Below, piece by piece: positions 47,254 through 57,663 of a DNA stretch of 64,000 nt. A program made the position numbers and the translations under genes. Source of the DNA: Peteryoungia rhizophila (GTDB taxonomy: Bacteria; Pseudomonadota; Alphaproteobacteria; Rhizobiales; Rhizobiaceae); contig NZ_STGT01000004.1 in assembly GCF_004912145.1 (NCBI RefSeq), positions 248,001 through 312,000 of the forward strand. Direction: 5' to 3'. Numbering within the stretch: position 1 is the first letter of the stretch; the number at the start of each line of letters is the position of its first letter. The notes beneath the pieces are model-generated. The model was given only the letters and a program-made list of their open reading frames with translations, had not been told where the DNA came from and did no database searches.

Positions 47254-47673
47254 TCATGCCGGATCGGCCACTTCAGGAGATGCGACCTCTTCGACATGGA
47301 GGCGGTGCAAACGCCCGTCGCGTGCAACCCAATCGATGGACTGACCAGTCGAAAGACCGATCAGGGCCGCGCCGATTGGCGTCAGGATGGAGATCTTGTT
47401 CGCCGCAATATCCGCTTCAGCCGGGAAGACCAGCGTGACGCTGCGATCCTCCCCGAGATCGCTGGTGAAGCGGATCCTGGATCCCATGCGTGCGACATTG
47501 GCGCCGATCTTGGTGTCCTGAACGATACGCGCTCGGTCGAGCTCGATGAGAAGCTCCTCGGAAACAACGGGGTTCCGGCCGCCATGGGCCTCCGCTAGGC
47601 GGTAAAGCCTCTCGTGATCGGTCCGGGTGAGAACGATTGCCGGCTTACGCTGCCGTTTCTTTTCGAGAGCCAT
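47254..47673 (-). CDS. rnk: Nucleoside diphosphate kinase regulator (Rnk-like)
   Basis: A 139-residue protein. Residues 10-45 (PAIVLTRTDHERLYRLAEAH) match the Rnk N-terminal helices. The C-terminal domain has VARMGSRIRFTSDLGEDRSV, VFPAEADIAANKISILTPIG and AALIGLSTGQSIDWVARDG. This is standard Rnk. ATG 47673 follows AGGAGGCCCGAGC. It is 140 bases upstream of the first copy on the same strand; the duplication may reflect distinct partners. The gap 47674-48144 to fixL holds no recognised gene. Confidence 0.78.
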   Translation of the reverse strand: MALEKKRQRKPAIVLTRTDHERLYRLAEAHGGRNPVVSEELLIELDRARIVQDTKIGANVARMGSRIRFTSDLGEDRSVTLVFPAEADIAANKISILTPIGAALIGLSTGQSIDWVARDGRLHRLHVEEVASPEVADPA

Positions 47674-48144
47674 GCTCGGGCCTCCTGTACAAGACGCGCG
47701 GCCGCGCATTCGGCGCACCGCTCTGAAACAAAAACTGGGATTGGGTGTCGCTTCGTAGCCCATTGCCCCCAAGCGGGGACCGCTACCCATGCCCCACGAC
47801 CGTATCGCGACGCGACTGGGCCGGGGGTTAGATGCCTGCGATGAGGCACATCCGTGTGCGGATGTTAAGGAAGCGTTCGATCAACATGATCAGAAGATGG
47901 CCGGCTCGGACACGGAAGTCAAGCAAAGTCGGTCGCCCACCAGACGGCATGACAGGACGGGCGATCTGATGCCGAAGAAACAGACCATCTGTGGAGGCTA
48001 ACTCGACCTCGGAGCTTTTTGACTTCTATCAATTGGACACAAGGGCTAGCTTCCCATGTAGGTTTATCGAATCGAGCGGAATTAGCGCAGATCATTGCAC
48101 CCTCTGCATTGTTTCGGCTGATTGGGTGTGAAATCAGGGGCGAA

Positions 48145-49626
48145 ATGGACGACGTGCAACGAAATGAAAGACGATTGCTCCCCAACTCCTGGGGTTATGT
48201 CGTTGCTGTTCTCGGAACGGTCGCGATCGTCGGCGTGCCGCTTTTCGTCATGGGCGGCGCCGCTTCGCAAGCGCTCTCCCTGCTCGTGCCGATCCCGGTT
48301 ATTGCCACAGCTATGATCGGGGGCGCGGCTCCGGCGTTGCTCGCCGCGGTCTTCGGCCTCGCCCTTTGGCTTCTCAACGTACATTCATCCGTCTCAGAAA
48401 TCGTCGTTGCCCAAGCAGTCGCGCTTGCCGTCCTGGCGGCGTTGATTGTGTGGTTCGCCAAACGAAGAGATCAGGATCGGGAGACCCTGGCAGAACTCAA
48501 GGAAGCGCTGGATGATCGCGAGGCCCGGATGGGGTCCATCCTCGACACGGTTCTCGATGCCACCATCGTCAGTGACGAAAACGGGATCATCATTTCGTTC
48601 AACTCCGCAGCCGTCCGCCAGTTCGGCTATTCGGAAGCCGAAGCCATCGGTCAGAACCTGAAGCTGCTGATGCCTCAGCCCTACCGCGTCGAACACGATG
48701 GCTATATGCGTCGCTACATGGCAACGGGCGAAAAGAGGATCATCGGCGTCGACCGCGTCGTGGTCGGCCAGCGTAAGGATGGCTCAACTTTTCCGATGAA
48801 GCTCGCAGTCGGCGAGATCAAACGTGGCGGAAAGCGGTTCTTCACCGGGTTCGTCCGCGACCTCACAGAGCGAGAAGAATCTGCCGCCCGCCTGCAGGAG
48901 ATCCAGACCGAGCTCGCAAGGCTCGGCCGATTGAATGAAATGGGAGAGATGGCGTCGACGCTGGCACACGAGTTGAACCAGCCATTGTCGGCCATCGCCA
49001 ACTACGTGCATGGCTGCGCGCGCCTGCTTCAGAACGCGGTTGACGATCGCGATCTCCAGATCCGCGACGCCTTGCGGGAAGCGGGCGAACAGAGCCTTCG
49101 CGCCGGGCAGATCATTCGACACCTGCGCGAGTTCGTGACCAAAGGCGAGACGGAAAAGCGGACGGAGAGCCTGCGTCAACTCGTCGAAGAGGCCGGAGCG
49201 CTCGCTCTCGTCGGCTCGCGAGAAAAGCGCGTGCGCACGGTGTTCGACTTTACCTCGGACAACGACCAGGTCTTCGTCGATCGGATCCAGATTCAGCAGG
49301 TGCTCACCAACCTCATGCGCAATGCGATCGAGGCGATGAAGCAAACCGAAAAAAAGGAAATCCGCGTCAGCGTCTGTTCCGACAAGATGGGACTCCTGAC
49401 CGTGACGGTCGAGGATTCCGGTCCCGGAATTGCTCCGGAAGTTGCCCAGGACATATTCAAGCCGTTCACGACGACAAAGGCAGGAGGGATGGGGATCGGA
49501 TTGTCGATTTCCAGGCGTATCGTTGAGGCCCATGGCGGAGACATGACCTTCTCCAAGAGTGAACTTGGCGGCGCCTCCTTCAGTTTTACCCTGATCCAGC
49601 ACGACGAGGACCAGAATGCAGCCTGA
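48145..49626 (+). CDS. fixL: Oxygen-sensing histidine kinase FixL
   Basis: A 493-residue sensor that phosphorylates FixJ when oxygen is low. Residues 10-110 contain four membrane helices. The heme PAS domain follows with the proximal His in [10 protein letters not shown] and the conserved Arg in [20 protein letters not shown] closes it. The kinase core has [20 protein letters not shown] (phospho-His), the N-box [10 protein letters not shown], and G-boxes DSGPGIAPE and [22 protein letters not shown] 48145 starts the usual length (505 in the Ensifer protein); the upstream frame is unlikely. It overlaps fixJ by eleven bases. Confidence 0.9.
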   Translation: MDDVQRNERRLLPNSWGYVVAVLGTVAIVGVPLFVMGGAASQALSLLVPIPVIATAMIGGAAPALLAAVFGLALWLLNVHSSVSEIVVAQAVALAVLAALIVWFAKRRDQDRETLAELKEALDDREARMGSILDTVLDATIVSDENGIIISFNSAAVRQFGYSEAEAIGQNLKLLMPQPYRVEHDGYMRRYMATGEKRIIGVDRVVVGQRKDGSTFPMKLAVGEIKRGGKRFFTGFVRDLTEREESAARLQEIQTELARLGRLNEMGEMASTLAHELNQPLSAIANYVHGCARLLQNAVDDRDLQIRDALREAGEQSLRAGQIIRHLREFVTKGETEKRTESLRQLVEEAGALALVGSREKRVRTVFDFTSDNDQVFVDRIQIQQVLTNLMRNAIEAMKQTEKKEIRVSVCSDKMGLLTVTVEDSGPGIAPEVAQDIFKPFTTTKAGGMGIGLSISRRIVEAHGGDMTFSKSELGGASFSFTLIQHDEDQNAA

Positions 49627-50227
49627 TGACTACACCGTCCATATCGTTGACGACGAAGAAGCCCTTCGTAAATCGCTGGGGTTCATGCTCACGGTGAACG
49701 GTTTCGGCGTGAGGCTTCATGTCTCCGCAACCGCCTTTTCGGAAATCGCCCCGAGCCTTCGCAACGCGGTGCTGGTCACGGACATGCGCATGCCGGACAT
49801 GAGCGGCCTCGATCTGGTGCGGAAAATCTCAAGCATTTCACCCCCGATACCCTCGATCATTGTGACGGGGCATGGCGATATTCCCATGGCAGTCGAAGCG
49901 ATGAAGGCGGGTGCCGTGGATTTCATCGAGAAGCCGTTTGAAGAGGCCGTCATCATCGAGGCGGTGCGGCGCGCGGCCGAGAGGCTGGCGGACTCGTCGG
50001 CGGGCACGCTGAGCGTCGACGACATCCGCTCGCGCATTGGCAGCCTGAGCGAACGGGAGCGGCAAATTCTGGCGGCCGTCGTGGCCGGCCAGCCGAATAA
50101 GGCCATCGCGTTCAATCTCGATATCAGCCCGCGAACCGTCGAAGTCCATCGCGCAAATGTCATGACGAAAATGAGGGCACGTAGCCTTCCCGAACTGGTG
50201 CGCATGTCGCTGACAGTCAGCATCTAG
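49616..50227 (+). CDS. fixJ: Response regulator FixJ
   Basis: A 203-residue two-domain regulator. The receiver (1-125) has the acid pocket [10 protein letters not shown], the phosphorylated Asp in [12 protein letters not shown], a Thr in IIVTGHGD and the Lys in FIEKPFE. The LuxR-type DNA-binding domain has [15 protein letters not shown] and [20 protein letters not shown]. Phospho-FixJ activates fixK and related genes in microaerobic conditions. It is coupled translationally to fixL, and the probable target fixK lies 500 bases downstream. Confidence 0.9.
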   Translation: MQPDDYTVHIVDDEEALRKSLGFMLTVNGFGVRLHVSATAFSEIAPSLRNAVLVTDMRMPDMSGLDLVRKISSISPPIPSIIVTGHGDIPMAVEAMKAGAVDFIEKPFEEAVIIEAVRRAAERLADSSAGTLSVDDIRSRIGSLSERERQILAAVVAGQPNKAIAFNLDISPRTVEVHRANVMTKMRARSLPELVRMSLTVSI

Positions 50228-50288
50228 CCGAATTCTCGCGCAATCCGACAATACGCTTGATCCATGACAAAGTGGCGCGTCGGCCAAG

Positions 50289-50687
50289 ATGCGATCTGCA
50301 AGCTTGGTGAAAAATTACGATCGAGCTACTGGGATCCCATTGTCCACGTTGTCTGCCATTGTTGCTGTTGTCAAAGACCCGGCTTTGCTGCGGTCGATCA
50401 GCTTTGCGCTCAATACACATGGCCAGGCGGTGGAACAGTTCAACGACTGGACCATGGCAACGGAGGCGATCTGTCAGGCGGAATGCGTCATCCTCGACAC
50501 CTGCCTGCCGCCCGCCGATCTGACGGCCGGCCTCAGTCTGGCCAGCCGGGGCATAAAGCTCGTTGTTCTGGCGGAGGACGACAGGGATTACGGCCGCGGA
50601 AACAGGCAGGACATTTGCGTACTGTCCAAACCGCTCAACGGGCATGATATCGCCAACGCAGTATCAGCCCTACGTAGAAATCCGTAG
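50289..50687 (+). CDS. Orphan receiver-like protein between fixJ and fixK
   Basis: A protein of up to 132 residues resembling a stripped receiver domain. The phospho-Asp position is VILDTCLPPADLTAG, the beta-4 Thr/Ala region is KLVVLAED, and the conserved Lys is in VLSKPLNG. The expected acidic pair of the first strand is absent (AIVAVVKDPALL), so metal binding and phosphorylation are doubtful. No output domain is attached. The position invites comparison with FixT, a small receiver-like inhibitor of FixL, but the sequence alone does not show it. The start codon is uncertain. It lies 61 bases after fixJ. Confidence 0.6.
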   Translation: MRSASLVKNYDRATGIPLSTLSAIVAVVKDPALLRSISFALNTHGQAVEQFNDWTMATEAICQAECVILDTCLPPADLTAGLSLASRGIKLVVLAEDDRDYGRGNRQDICVLSKPLNGHDIANAVSALRRNP

Positions 50688-50748
50688 TGGAAGAACTCAA
50701 TAGCGGCTAAGCTCGCAATCCAACATGATCCCTTCAACGAGAGGGAAC

Positions 50749-51390
50749 ATGCCGATGCAAACCGCCGCTTCCATCACACTCAATTCGCGCCTTTCCACAT
50801 CGCCGCGTGTACGGTGCCAGGCGCATATCAGGCCGGTGACCTTTCATGCGCCGGACTGCGTGATCTATGCCCAAGGCGAGCGCTCGCGATCCCTCTACCA
50901 GATCGAATACGGGGCTGTGCGGATCTATCGCCTCCTGGCCGACGGCCGCAGGCAAATCGTCGCCTTTCATCTCGTCGGCGAAACCTTTGGCTTTGAGATC
51001 AATGAGACCCACAGTTTCTATGCCGAGGCCATGGTGAACACAGGCCTGACCACCGTCGAACGCGCAGCCGGCGGCCAGCTCAACGACCGCCTAGTTGGTG
51101 TCGCATTGAAGGCGATGGTCCGCGCTCAGGAGCACCTGCTTGTCGTCGGCCGTCAAAGTTCACTGGAGAAGATTGCCGTTTTCCTGGTCGATCTGGCTGA
51201 TCGCCAAGGCGGCACTGACTTGATCGACCTGCCCATGAGCCGTATCGACATCGGCGATTATCTCGGCCTCACCATCGAAACAGTCTCGCGCACGATTTCG
51301 AAACTACGCGATATGGGCATCGTCAAGCTTCGCAATGCGCGCAGCATCGAGATCCTAAGACCGGAAAAGCTGCGCATGCTGAGCAACTAA
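50749..51390 (+). CDS. fixK: CRP/FNR-type regulator FixK
   Basis: A 213-residue regulator. The N-terminal cyclic-nucleotide-like domain has VIYAQGERSRSLYQIEYGAV and IVAFHLVGETFGFE. The C-terminal helix-turn-helix has MSRIDIGDYLGLTIETVSRT, with the Glu-x-x-Ser-Arg code for TTGAT half-sites. The four-Cys cluster of FNR is missing, so it is FixK type, controlled by transcription rather than iron-sulfur loss. ATG 50749 follows GAGAGGGAAC. It is downstream of fixLJ and upstream of nap, and TTGAT-N4-ATCAA boxes occur in the denitrification region. Confidence 0.85.
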   Translation: MPMQTAASITLNSRLSTSPRVRCQAHIRPVTFHAPDCVIYAQGERSRSLYQIEYGAVRIYRLLADGRRQIVAFHLVGETFGFEINETHSFYAEAMVNTGLTTVERAAGGQLNDRLVGVALKAMVRAQEHLLVVGRQSSLEKIAVFLVDLADRQGGTDLIDLPMSRIDIGDYLGLTIETVSRTISKLRDMGIVKLRNARSIEILRPEKLRMLSN

Positions 51391-51585
51391 ACCGGATCGA
51401 GGGCTTGGGGCCAATATCGACCTTGCGCCTCCCGCGTTTCAGGGCGCATCGCCTTCTTGCCAATGCCAATGCCAAAGCCGAGGCCCACCGCTTGGCGCAA
51501 CTATTACGACATCACGAAACATCACTTTGATTGACAGATCTGTGATCTTCCCTACCATCCGCCGTGAGGAAGAGGAGGAACGCCA

Positions 51586-51780
51586 GTGCATCCCAGCACC
51601 GAAAACACCACCACACTGTCTGCCTCCGACCGCCGCATGCGGCGTCGATCCGAGTTAGTGACATTTTTCATTCTTGCTTTTGGCATCTGGCCGATCCTTG
51701 CAGTGGCGGCTGTCGGAGGCTTCGGCTTCATGGTCTGGATGTACCAGATCATCGCCGGTCCACCTGGTCCTCCAGTTTAA
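51586..51780 (+). CDS. napE: NapE, small membrane subunit of the nap operon
   Basis: A 64-residue protein with one membrane helix: SELVTFFILAFGIWPILAVA, then VGGFGFMVWMYQIIAGPPG. This matches NapE, a subunit of unknown role present in many nap operons. GTG 51586 is preceded by AGGAGG at seven bases. The leader 51391-51585 holds the nap promoter; an imperfect TTGAT-containing element near 51530 was not good enough to call. Confidence 0.85.
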   Translation: MHPSTENTTTLSASDRRMRRRSELVTFFILAFGIWPILAVAAVGGFGFMVWMYQIIAGPPGPPV

Positions 51781-51791
51781 GCGAGGAGGCC

Positions 51792-52292
51792 ATGGTGACC
51801 TCACTTTCGCGGCGAGCTCTCCTTCGTGGACAGATCAGGCAGGAGCTCCGCATCCTGCCACCGGGTCTCTTGCGTCCAGTGGAAGAGATCTGCGATCAAT
51901 GCAGGGCATGCGTTGATCACTGTCCGCAGTCGATCATCTCGATGCAGTTCGGCATACCGGCACTCGATTTCTCATCCGGCGGATGCGATTTTTGCGGCCA
52001 ATGTCGCGAGCACTGTCCGCACGCGGATGTCTTCTTCGGCGCCGAACTCACCATTCCCCACAAGGCACAGGTGCAACCGCATTGCCTAGCGCTCAACAGC
52101 GTCGACTGTCAGTCATGCCGTGACCATTGTCCGACAGACGCAATCCGGTTTCATCCACGCGTTGGCGGACCGTGGCATCCTTCAGTTGCAGAGGATGACT
52201 GCACCGGCTGCGGACTCTGCATAGGCCACTGTCCGGCAAACGCAATTTCCATATCGGCAAGGAGTGGCTCGCATGTCGATGCGCAACCCTGA
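51792..52292 (+). CDS. napF: NapF, ferredoxin-type iron-sulfur protein
   Basis: A 166-residue cytoplasmic protein with four CxxCxxC(x)nC clusters: CDQCRACVDHCPQ, CDFCGQCREHCPH, CQSCRDHCPT (the third being short) and CTGCGLCIGHCPANA. NapF assists delivery or maturation of the iron-sulfur cluster of NapA. ATG 51792 follows GGAGG. The gene begins 11 bases after napE and overlaps napD by 20. Confidence 0.88.
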   Translation: MVTSLSRRALLRGQIRQELRILPPGLLRPVEEICDQCRACVDHCPQSIISMQFGIPALDFSSGGCDFCGQCREHCPHADVFFGAELTIPHKAQVQPHCLALNSVDCQSCRDHCPTDAIRFHPRVGGPWHPSVAEDDCTGCGLCIGHCPANAISISARSGSHVDAQP

Positions 52293-52566
52293 ACGCTTTC
52301 ATGTTTCCAGTGCCGTCGTTCTGACCTCTCCGACCGCCGCTGATCGTCTTGTCCAGATATTGGCAGAGATGCCGAACGTTGAAGTTCATGCTGCCGAACA
52401 CGGCAAGATTGTCATCGTGATCGAGGGCAGATCCAGCGGCGAAATGGGCGCGACCCTTGCGGCTATCTCGAGCCTTCCGGACGTCATGGCCGCCAACATG
52501 GTTTTTGAGCATGCAGAGAATTTGGAGGAGGGTTTAATCAATGGACACAGACCTGACGCGGCGTAG
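52273..52566 (+). CDS. napD: NapD, NapA signal-peptide chaperone
   Basis: A 97-residue cytoplasmic chaperone that binds the twin-arginine signal of NapA and holds back export until the cofactor is in place. It reads [40 protein letters not shown], then [19 protein letters not shown], the NapD ferredoxin-like fold. ATG 52273 is chosen over GTG 52264 on spacing to GGAG. It overlaps both napF and napA. Confidence 0.87.
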   Translation: MSMRNPERFHVSSAVVLTSPTAADRLVQILAEMPNVEVHAAEHGKIVIVIEGRSSGEMGATLAAISSLPDVMAANMVFEHAENLEEGLINGHRPDAA

Positions 52567-55045
52567 TCTGCTCAAGGCCCATGCTGCCGCGATTGCGGCA
52601 GCCACTGCCGGCATCAGCTTGCCGGCCCATGCCCAGTCCGTTCCCGGTGGCGTGGAAGCGCTCGAGATAAAATGGTCCAAGGCGCCCTGTCGGTTCTGCG
52701 GTACCGGCTGTGGCGTCATGGTTGGCGTCAAGGAAGGGCAGGTCGTCGCCACACACGGCGACATGCAAGCCGAGGTGAACCGCGGCCTCAACTGCATAAA
52801 GGGATATTTCCTCTCAAAGATCATGTATGGCGAGGATCGCCTGAACACACCGCTCCTGCGCAAACGTGGCGGGCAATATGCCAAGGACGGCGAATTCGAA
52901 CCGGTAAGTTGGGACGAAGCGTTCGACATCATGGCCGAGCAGTGCAAGAAGGTTCTCCGCGAAAAGGGACCGACAGCGGTCGGCATGTTCGGCTCCGGCC
53001 AGTGGACGATTTTCGAAGGCTATGCCGCGACCAAGCTGATGCGGGCCGGCTTCCGTTCCAACAACCTCGACCCCAATGCACGCCATTGTATGGCATCCGC
53101 CGCATATGCCTTCATGCGCACCTTCGGCATGGATGAACCCATGGGCTGCTACGACGACTTTGAGCACGCCGATGCCTTCGTTCTCTGGGGCTCCAACATG
53201 GCGGAGATGCACCCGATCCTCTGGACACGCCTTGCAGACCGGCGCCTGGGCCACGAACATGTAAAGGTCGCAGTGCTCTCGACCTTCACCCATCGCAGCA
53301 TGGATCTGGCCGACGTTCCGATCATCTTCAAGCCGAGCACGGATCTGGCGATCATGAACTATATCGCCAACCACATCATCTCGACCGGTCGGGTGAACGA
53401 GGACTTCGTACGCGCACACACGACCTTCATGAAGGGCGTGGACGATATCGGATATGGTCTTCGACCGGACGATCCGATCGAGATGAAGGCGAAGAACGCC
53501 GGCGACCCGACCAAGATGGAGCCGATCGACTTCGACAGTTTCAAGGCCTTTGTCGCAGATTATACCTTAGAAAAAGTCGCCGAGCTGACTGGGTCCGATC
53601 CGGGCTTTCTGGAGCAACTCGCCGAGCTCTATGCCAATCCCGACACCAAGGTCATGTCTCTTTGGACCATGGGTTTCAACCAGCACACGCGCGGTGTCTG
53701 GGCAAACCACATGATCTACAATCTGCATCTGCTGACGGGGAAGATCTCTGAGCCGGGCAACGGCCCCTTCTCGCTGACCGGCCAACCATCGGCCTGTGGA
53801 ACGGCGCGCGAAGTCGGCACCTTCGCGCATCGCCTGCCGGCAGACATGGTGGTGACCAATCCCGAGCACCGGCATCACGCAGAGGAGATCTGGAAACTCC
53901 CGGAAGGTCTTCTTCCCGACAAACCGGGATACCATGCCGTAGAACAGGACAGGATGCTGAAGGACGGCAAGCTGAACTTCTACTGGGTTCAGGTCAACAA
54001 TAACGTCCAGGCGGCTCCCAATACCAGCAACGAGACCTATCTCGGCTATAGGAATCCGGACAACTTCATTGTCGTTTCCGATGCCTATCCCACGATCACC
54101 GCCATGTCTGCCGACCTCATTCTTCCGGCCGCCATGTGGGTAGAGAAGGAAGGAGCCTATGGCAATGCAGAGCGCCGAACACATGTCTGGCATCAGCTGG
54201 TCAATGCGCCAGGAGATGCACGCTCGGACCTATGGCAATTGGTGGAGTTTTCCAAACGCTTCACGACGGATGAGGTCTGGGCAGAGGAGATCTTGGCACA
54301 GAACCCTGATTACCGCGGCAAGACACTTTTTGAGGTGCTGTTCGCCAATGGCAAGGTGGACCGATACCCCCTCTCCGAGGTGGACGCCGACTATGCCAAT
54401 CGCGAAGCCGAAGCATTTGGCTTTTATCTCCAGAAGGGCCTCTTCGAGGAATATGCGGAGTTTGGGCGCGGACATGGGCATGATCTGGCACCTTACGACG
54501 TCTATCATCAGGAACGGGGCCTTCGTTGGCCGGTCGTCGAGGGCAAGGAAACCAAGTGGCGCTACCGGGAGGGTTATGACCCCTATGTCAAACCCGGCGA
54601 AGGGGTGCGCTTCTACGGCAAACCCGATGGACGTGCGGTTATCCTGGCTGTGCCCTATGAACCGCCGGCCGAGTCGCCAGATGAGGAATACGATTTCTGG
54701 CTGGTAACAGGCCGCGTGCTCGAGCACTGGCATTCCGGTTCGATGACGATGAGAGTTCCAGAACTCTACAAGGCCTTCCCCGGCGCCCGCTGCTTCATGA
54801 ACGCCGATGACGCACGGAAACGCGGGATCAACCAGGGGGCAGAGATCACCATCGCTTCGCGTCGCGGCGAGATGCGGACGCGCGTCGAGACCCGCGGCCG
54901 CAACCGCATGCCACCCGGCGTGATCTTTGTTCCATGGTTCGATGCCAGCCAATTGATCAACAAGGTGACGCTTGACGCCACCGATCCGATCTCCAAACAA
55001 ACGGATTTCAAAAAATGCGCAGTCAAGATCGTTCCCGTGGCCTGA
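52541..55045 (+). CDS. napA: Periplasmic nitrate reductase catalytic subunit
   Basis: An 834-residue molybdopterin enzyme reducing nitrate to nitrite in the periplasm. The twin-arginine signal is [20 protein letters not shown]. The [4Fe-4S] cluster is in [13 protein letters not shown] with the fourth Cys in [10 protein letters not shown]. The Mo-ligating Cys is expected in [13 protein letters not shown]. Later motifs include [19 protein letters not shown] and [26 protein letters not shown] precedes the ATG. It overlaps napD by 26 and napB by 31 bases. Confidence 0.93.
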   Translation: MDTDLTRRSLLKAHAAAIAAATAGISLPAHAQSVPGGVEALEIKWSKAPCRFCGTGCGVMVGVKEGQVVATHGDMQAEVNRGLNCIKGYFLSKIMYGEDRLNTPLLRKRGGQYAKDGEFEPVSWDEAFDIMAEQCKKVLREKGPTAVGMFGSGQWTIFEGYAATKLMRAGFRSNNLDPNARHCMASAAYAFMRTFGMDEPMGCYDDFEHADAFVLWGSNMAEMHPILWTRLADRRLGHEHVKVAVLSTFTHRSMDLADVPIIFKPSTDLAIMNYIANHIISTGRVNEDFVRAHTTFMKGVDDIGYGLRPDDPIEMKAKNAGDPTKMEPIDFDSFKAFVADYTLEKVAELTGSDPGFLEQLAELYANPDTKVMSLWTMGFNQHTRGVWANHMIYNLHLLTGKISEPGNGPFSLTGQPSACGTAREVGTFAHRLPADMVVTNPEHRHHAEEIWKLPEGLLPDKPGYHAVEQDRMLKDGKLNFYWVQVNNNVQAAPNTSNETYLGYRNPDNFIVVSDAYPTITAMSADLILPAAMWVEKEGAYGNAERRTHVWHQLVNAPGDARSDLWQLVEFSKRFTTDEVWAEEILAQNPDYRGKTLFEVLFANGKVDRYPLSEVDADYANREAEAFGFYLQKGLFEEYAEFGRGHGHDLAPYDVYHQERGLRWPVVEGKETKWRYREGYDPYVKPGEGVRFYGKPDGRAVILAVPYEPPAESPDEEYDFWLVTGRVLEHWHSGSMTMRVPELYKAFPGARCFMNADDARKRGINQGAEITIASRRGEMRTRVETRGRNRMPPGVIFVPWFDASQLINKVTLDATDPISKQTDFKKCAVKIVPVA

Positions 55046-55506
55046 CAAGAGGCCGACTTGGTGCCATTGCCCTTTTGGCAGCCTGTCTCATCGGTGGTGG
55101 CGTGGTCGCACAATCGGTTCCGCAATTGTCCGGCCCGCCTCAGCAGATGGAGAGCGTTCCGGCAAAGCCCCTGCCGAAATGGAATGTGGATGACGTGCGC
55201 AAGATGCGCGCCTATCCAGACCAGCCTCCCGTCATTCCACACTCGATCGAAGGCTACCAACTGTCGGTCAACACCAACCGATGTCTCTCCTGCCACAAGC
55301 GCGAGTTCACGGAGGGGTCGGGCGCGCCGATGATCAGCGTGACCCATTACATCACGCGGGAGGGGCAGATGCTGGCAGACGTCTCGCCCAGACGATATTT
55401 CTGCACCGCCTGCCACGTCCCCCAGGCGCAGACCAATCCTCTGGTGGGCAACATCTTCCGCGACATGAGTGATATGGGGGTCAAACTGATGGGCGAGGAG
55501 CACTAG
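55015..55506 (+). CDS. napB: NapB, diheme cytochrome c subunit
   Basis: A 163-residue periplasmic electron-transfer subunit. The N-terminal signal [20 protein letters not shown] is preceded by basic residues. Two CxxCH heme sites appear, CLSCH and CTACH, with His ligands available in IPHSIEGY and VTHYITRE. The pattern is typical for NapB, which passes electrons from NapC to NapA. The start at ATG 55015 lies within the napA 3' end. Confidence 0.9.
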   Translation: MRSQDRSRGLTRGRLGAIALLAACLIGGGVVAQSVPQLSGPPQQMESVPAKPLPKWNVDDVRKMRAYPDQPPVIPHSIEGYQLSVNTNRCLSCHKREFTEGSGAPMISVTHYITREGQMLADVSPRRYFCTACHVPQAQTNPLVGNIFRDMSDMGVKLMGEEH

Positions 55507-55508
55507 AG

Positions 55509-56219
55509 ATGCAGAGGCTCCGAAACCTGCTCTCATGGACATGGCGCGTTCTGACGACGCCAGCGGCGACGCTCAGCCTTGCCTTCCTGACGCTGGGCGG
55601 CTTTGTCGGCGGTGTGATGTTCTGGGGCGCTTTCAACACAGCACTTGAGCTGACCAATACGGAAGAGTTCTGCGTCAGCTGTCACGAAATGAAGACCAAC
55701 GTGTATGAGGAGATGACGAGGACCGTCCACTTCTCCAACCGCTCCGGTGTCAGAGCATCCTGTCCGGACTGTCATGTGCCCCACGAATGGACGGACAAGA
55801 TTGCCCGAAAGATGCAGGCCTCAAAGGAAGTCTGGGGCAAGATCTTTGGCACGATCAATACACGTCAAAAATTTCTCGATGAGAGATTGCGGCTGGCGCA
55901 GCACGAATGGGCAAGACTGAAAGCCAATGACAGTCTTGAGTGCAGAAACTGCCACTCCTCGGTCGCCATGGACCTGTCGAAACAGACGGAGCGTGCAGCT
56001 GAGATCCACACCCGTTATCTCCTGAACGGCAAGGCTACATGCATTGATTGCCACAAGGGCATCGCCCACGAACTACCGAACATGCAAGGCATTGACCCCG
56101 GCTGGACGGTGCCGGACGAGCTCGAGGGTCAAGAGCTTCCCACCGCATCTCCGGTCGACGAACTGCGCAATGCTATCGACCGAGCGCATAGCGGCCTTCT
56201 TGCGGATGGCGGAATCTGA
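55509..56219 (+). CDS. napC: NapC, membrane tetraheme cytochrome c
   Basis: A 236-residue quinol dehydrogenase of the NapC/NirT family. One N-terminal membrane helix ([19 protein letters not shown]) anchors four heme sites: CVSCH, CPDCH, CRNCH and CIDCH. It takes electrons from quinol and hands them to NapB. GAGGAG inside the napB end serves as ribosome site. It is the last gene of napEFDABC. Confidence 0.92.
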   Translation: MQRLRNLLSWTWRVLTTPAATLSLAFLTLGGFVGGVMFWGAFNTALELTNTEEFCVSCHEMKTNVYEEMTRTVHFSNRSGVRASCPDCHVPHEWTDKIARKMQASKEVWGKIFGTINTRQKFLDERLRLAQHEWARLKANDSLECRNCHSSVAMDLSKQTERAAEIHTRYLLNGKATCIDCHKGIAHELPNMQGIDPGWTVPDELEGQELPTASPVDELRNAIDRAHSGLLADGGI

Positions 56220-56260
56220 TACCCGCAATCGCCGACCATTGAGGCGGACTACAAATGGTA

Positions 56261-56290
56261 ACGCCGCCACGGTCAGCACCCTGGCGGCGT
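56261..56290. terminator. Hairpin between convergent napC and pseudoazurin
   Basis: ACGCCGCCA and TGGCGGCGT form a nine-base stem around a twelve-base loop. No T-run follows, so it is at best a weak bidirectional terminator for the converging transcripts. Confidence 0.45.
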
Positions 56291-56320
56291 CAGCCGAGCA
56301 ATCTGCGCGAATGACAGTTT

Positions 56321-56767
56321 TTACTGGGCCGAAGCGACGGCTGCATCAATCCGCTCGCGCGCCTTCTTCGGCAGCTTTGCGGCATTGAAGGCGTCGAGAT
56401 TGGCGGCAGGGACATCACCAACAAGGATGGCAGCGACCATGCCCATGCCAACATGCGGCGCGCATTTCACGCCATAGAGACCGGGAACGTCAAAGGTCAC
56501 CTTGATCGTCTCGTTCATCTTGCCCTTGAACTCCGCCGCACCGTCCGGAATCATGCCCTTGATGGCTTCGGCATTGTGGCTCTTGTCGGTGGCGACGAAT
56601 GTGACGGTGTCGCCGGGGGCAATCTTCAGGCCGGCCGGTTCAAAGACCATGGCACCCTCGGCACCCTTGTTCAGCATCTTGACTTCGAAATCGGCAGCGA
56701 TTGAGAGGGCCGGGGCCGAAAGCAAGAGAACGGCTGCCATGGTTACACTACGCAGTTTCATTTTCAT
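56321..56767 (-). CDS. Pseudoazurin, electron donor to nitrite reductase
   Basis: A 148-residue periplasmic blue copper protein. Signal peptide [19 protein letters not shown]. The copper ligands are His in DKSHNAEAI and Cys-His-Met in [12 protein letters not shown]. This matches pseudoazurin, the donor to NirK in many Rhizobiaceae. ATG 56761 has better spacing to AAGGAG than ATG 56767. An FNR/NnrR-like box lies 63 bases upstream. Confidence 0.88.
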   Translation of the reverse strand: MKMKLRSVTMAAVLLLSAPALSIAADFEVKMLNKGAEGAMVFEPAGLKIAPGDTVTFVATDKSHNAEAIKGMIPDGAAEFKGKMNETIKVTFDVPGLYGVKCAPHVGMGMVAAILVGDVPAANLDAFNAAKLPKKARERIDAAVASAQ

Positions 56768-56829
56768 CTCCTTAGACAGAACACCTCGTTCCGTTGCAAA
56801 AGAGATAGAACAGGATGGACGAGCCTTCT

Positions 56830-56843
56830 TTGCGCAATATCAA
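56830..56843 (-). promoter_or_regulatory. FNR/NnrR-type box before pseudoazurin
   Basis: TTGCGCAATATCAA, a TTG-N8-CAA dyad with one half ATCAA typical of FixK sites. It is centred about 70 bases before the pseudoazurin start, the correct region for a -41 activator site. Confidence 0.5.
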
Positions 56844-56864
56844 GTATGAGAACGCTTCATCTGG

Positions 56865-57566
56865 TTAGCGACGTTCGGGGAGAGAATCCGCCAGCGATGC
56901 CAATTCGGCCATATCGCGCACCAGGAGTTTCTGCCGACCACCTTCGATCAGGCCCTTGCTCTCCCATGAACTAAAAATGCGCGAGACAGTGTGGATTGTC
57001 GTTCCGGTCATCTCGGCAATGTCCTGCCTTGAGATCGGGAAATCGATCCGTATTCCCGCAGCCTCCGCGCGACCAGCCTTTTGCGCCAACCTCAACACGG
57101 TATGCGCCACTCTCTTCTCGACTTCTTGCGTGGACATTTCGCGAATGCGGACATGGGCTTCCTCGAGCCTTTGACCGATCGTCTCCATCGCGCTGACGGC
57201 GAGTCTTGGATTTCGCTCCACGAATTTCGGCCAAAGCTCTGTCGGCCAGGACAGAACTATGCTTTCGGCAGCAGCAAGGGCTGTTCCTGGATAGTCCTGT
57301 CGCTGCAGGGCCTTGGCGAAGCCAAACAGGTCGCCAGGATGGACGACACGAACGATGATCTGTTGGCCGGCGCTCGTCACCTGAGTGACCTTGAGGCGGC
57401 CATGCAGAAGTAGAAAGAAGTATGTGGCAGGCTGACCTTGTTCAAACACGGACTCGCCGATCGGCAATCGCCTCGTTTGAGCGGGAACCAGCAGCGCGTC
57501 CAACTCGTCATCGGTCATCTTGTCGAACAATGACAAAGACTTGATGATCGTCCGATCAAGTTTCAA
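56865..57566 (-). CDS. nnrR: NnrR, nitric-oxide-responsive CRP/FNR regulator
   Basis: A 233-residue regulator that activates nir, nor and nap-linked genes when nitrogen oxides are present. The sensor domain has FEQGQPATYFFLLLHGRLKV and VHPGDLFGFAKAL. The DNA-binding part is ISRQDIAEMTGTTIHTVSRI, lacking the Glu-x-x-Ser-Arg of FNR (here HTVSR), in line with NnrR. No cluster cysteines occur. TTG 57566 follows GAGAGGGA six bases earlier and gives MKLDRTIIKSL; GTG 57587 is the longer option. It is near nirK, nirV and nnrS. Confidence 0.82.
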   Translation of the reverse strand: MKLDRTIIKSLSLFDKMTDDELDALLVPAQTRRLPIGESVFEQGQPATYFFLLLHGRLKVTQVTSAGQQIIVRVVHPGDLFGFAKALQRQDYPGTALAAAESIVLSWPTELWPKFVERNPRLAVSAMETIGQRLEEAHVRIREMSTQEVEKRVAHTVLRLAQKAGRAEAAGIRIDFPISRQDIAEMTGTTIHTVSRIFSSWESKGLIEGGRQKLLVRDMAELASLADSLPERR

Positions 57567-57663
57567 AATATATCCCTCTCCCGCCACCAGCGCACATTCT
57601 CAGAGCTCGAAGAGCCCAATAGTGGCTATTATGGCGAGTGTCCAATTCGAGGGGCAGCCTACC

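Noticed and set aside
51521..51545. Possible FixK box before napE (TTGATTGACAGATCTG)
   Set aside because: The left half TTGAT is exact but the right half is not ATCAA at the required spacing; not called.
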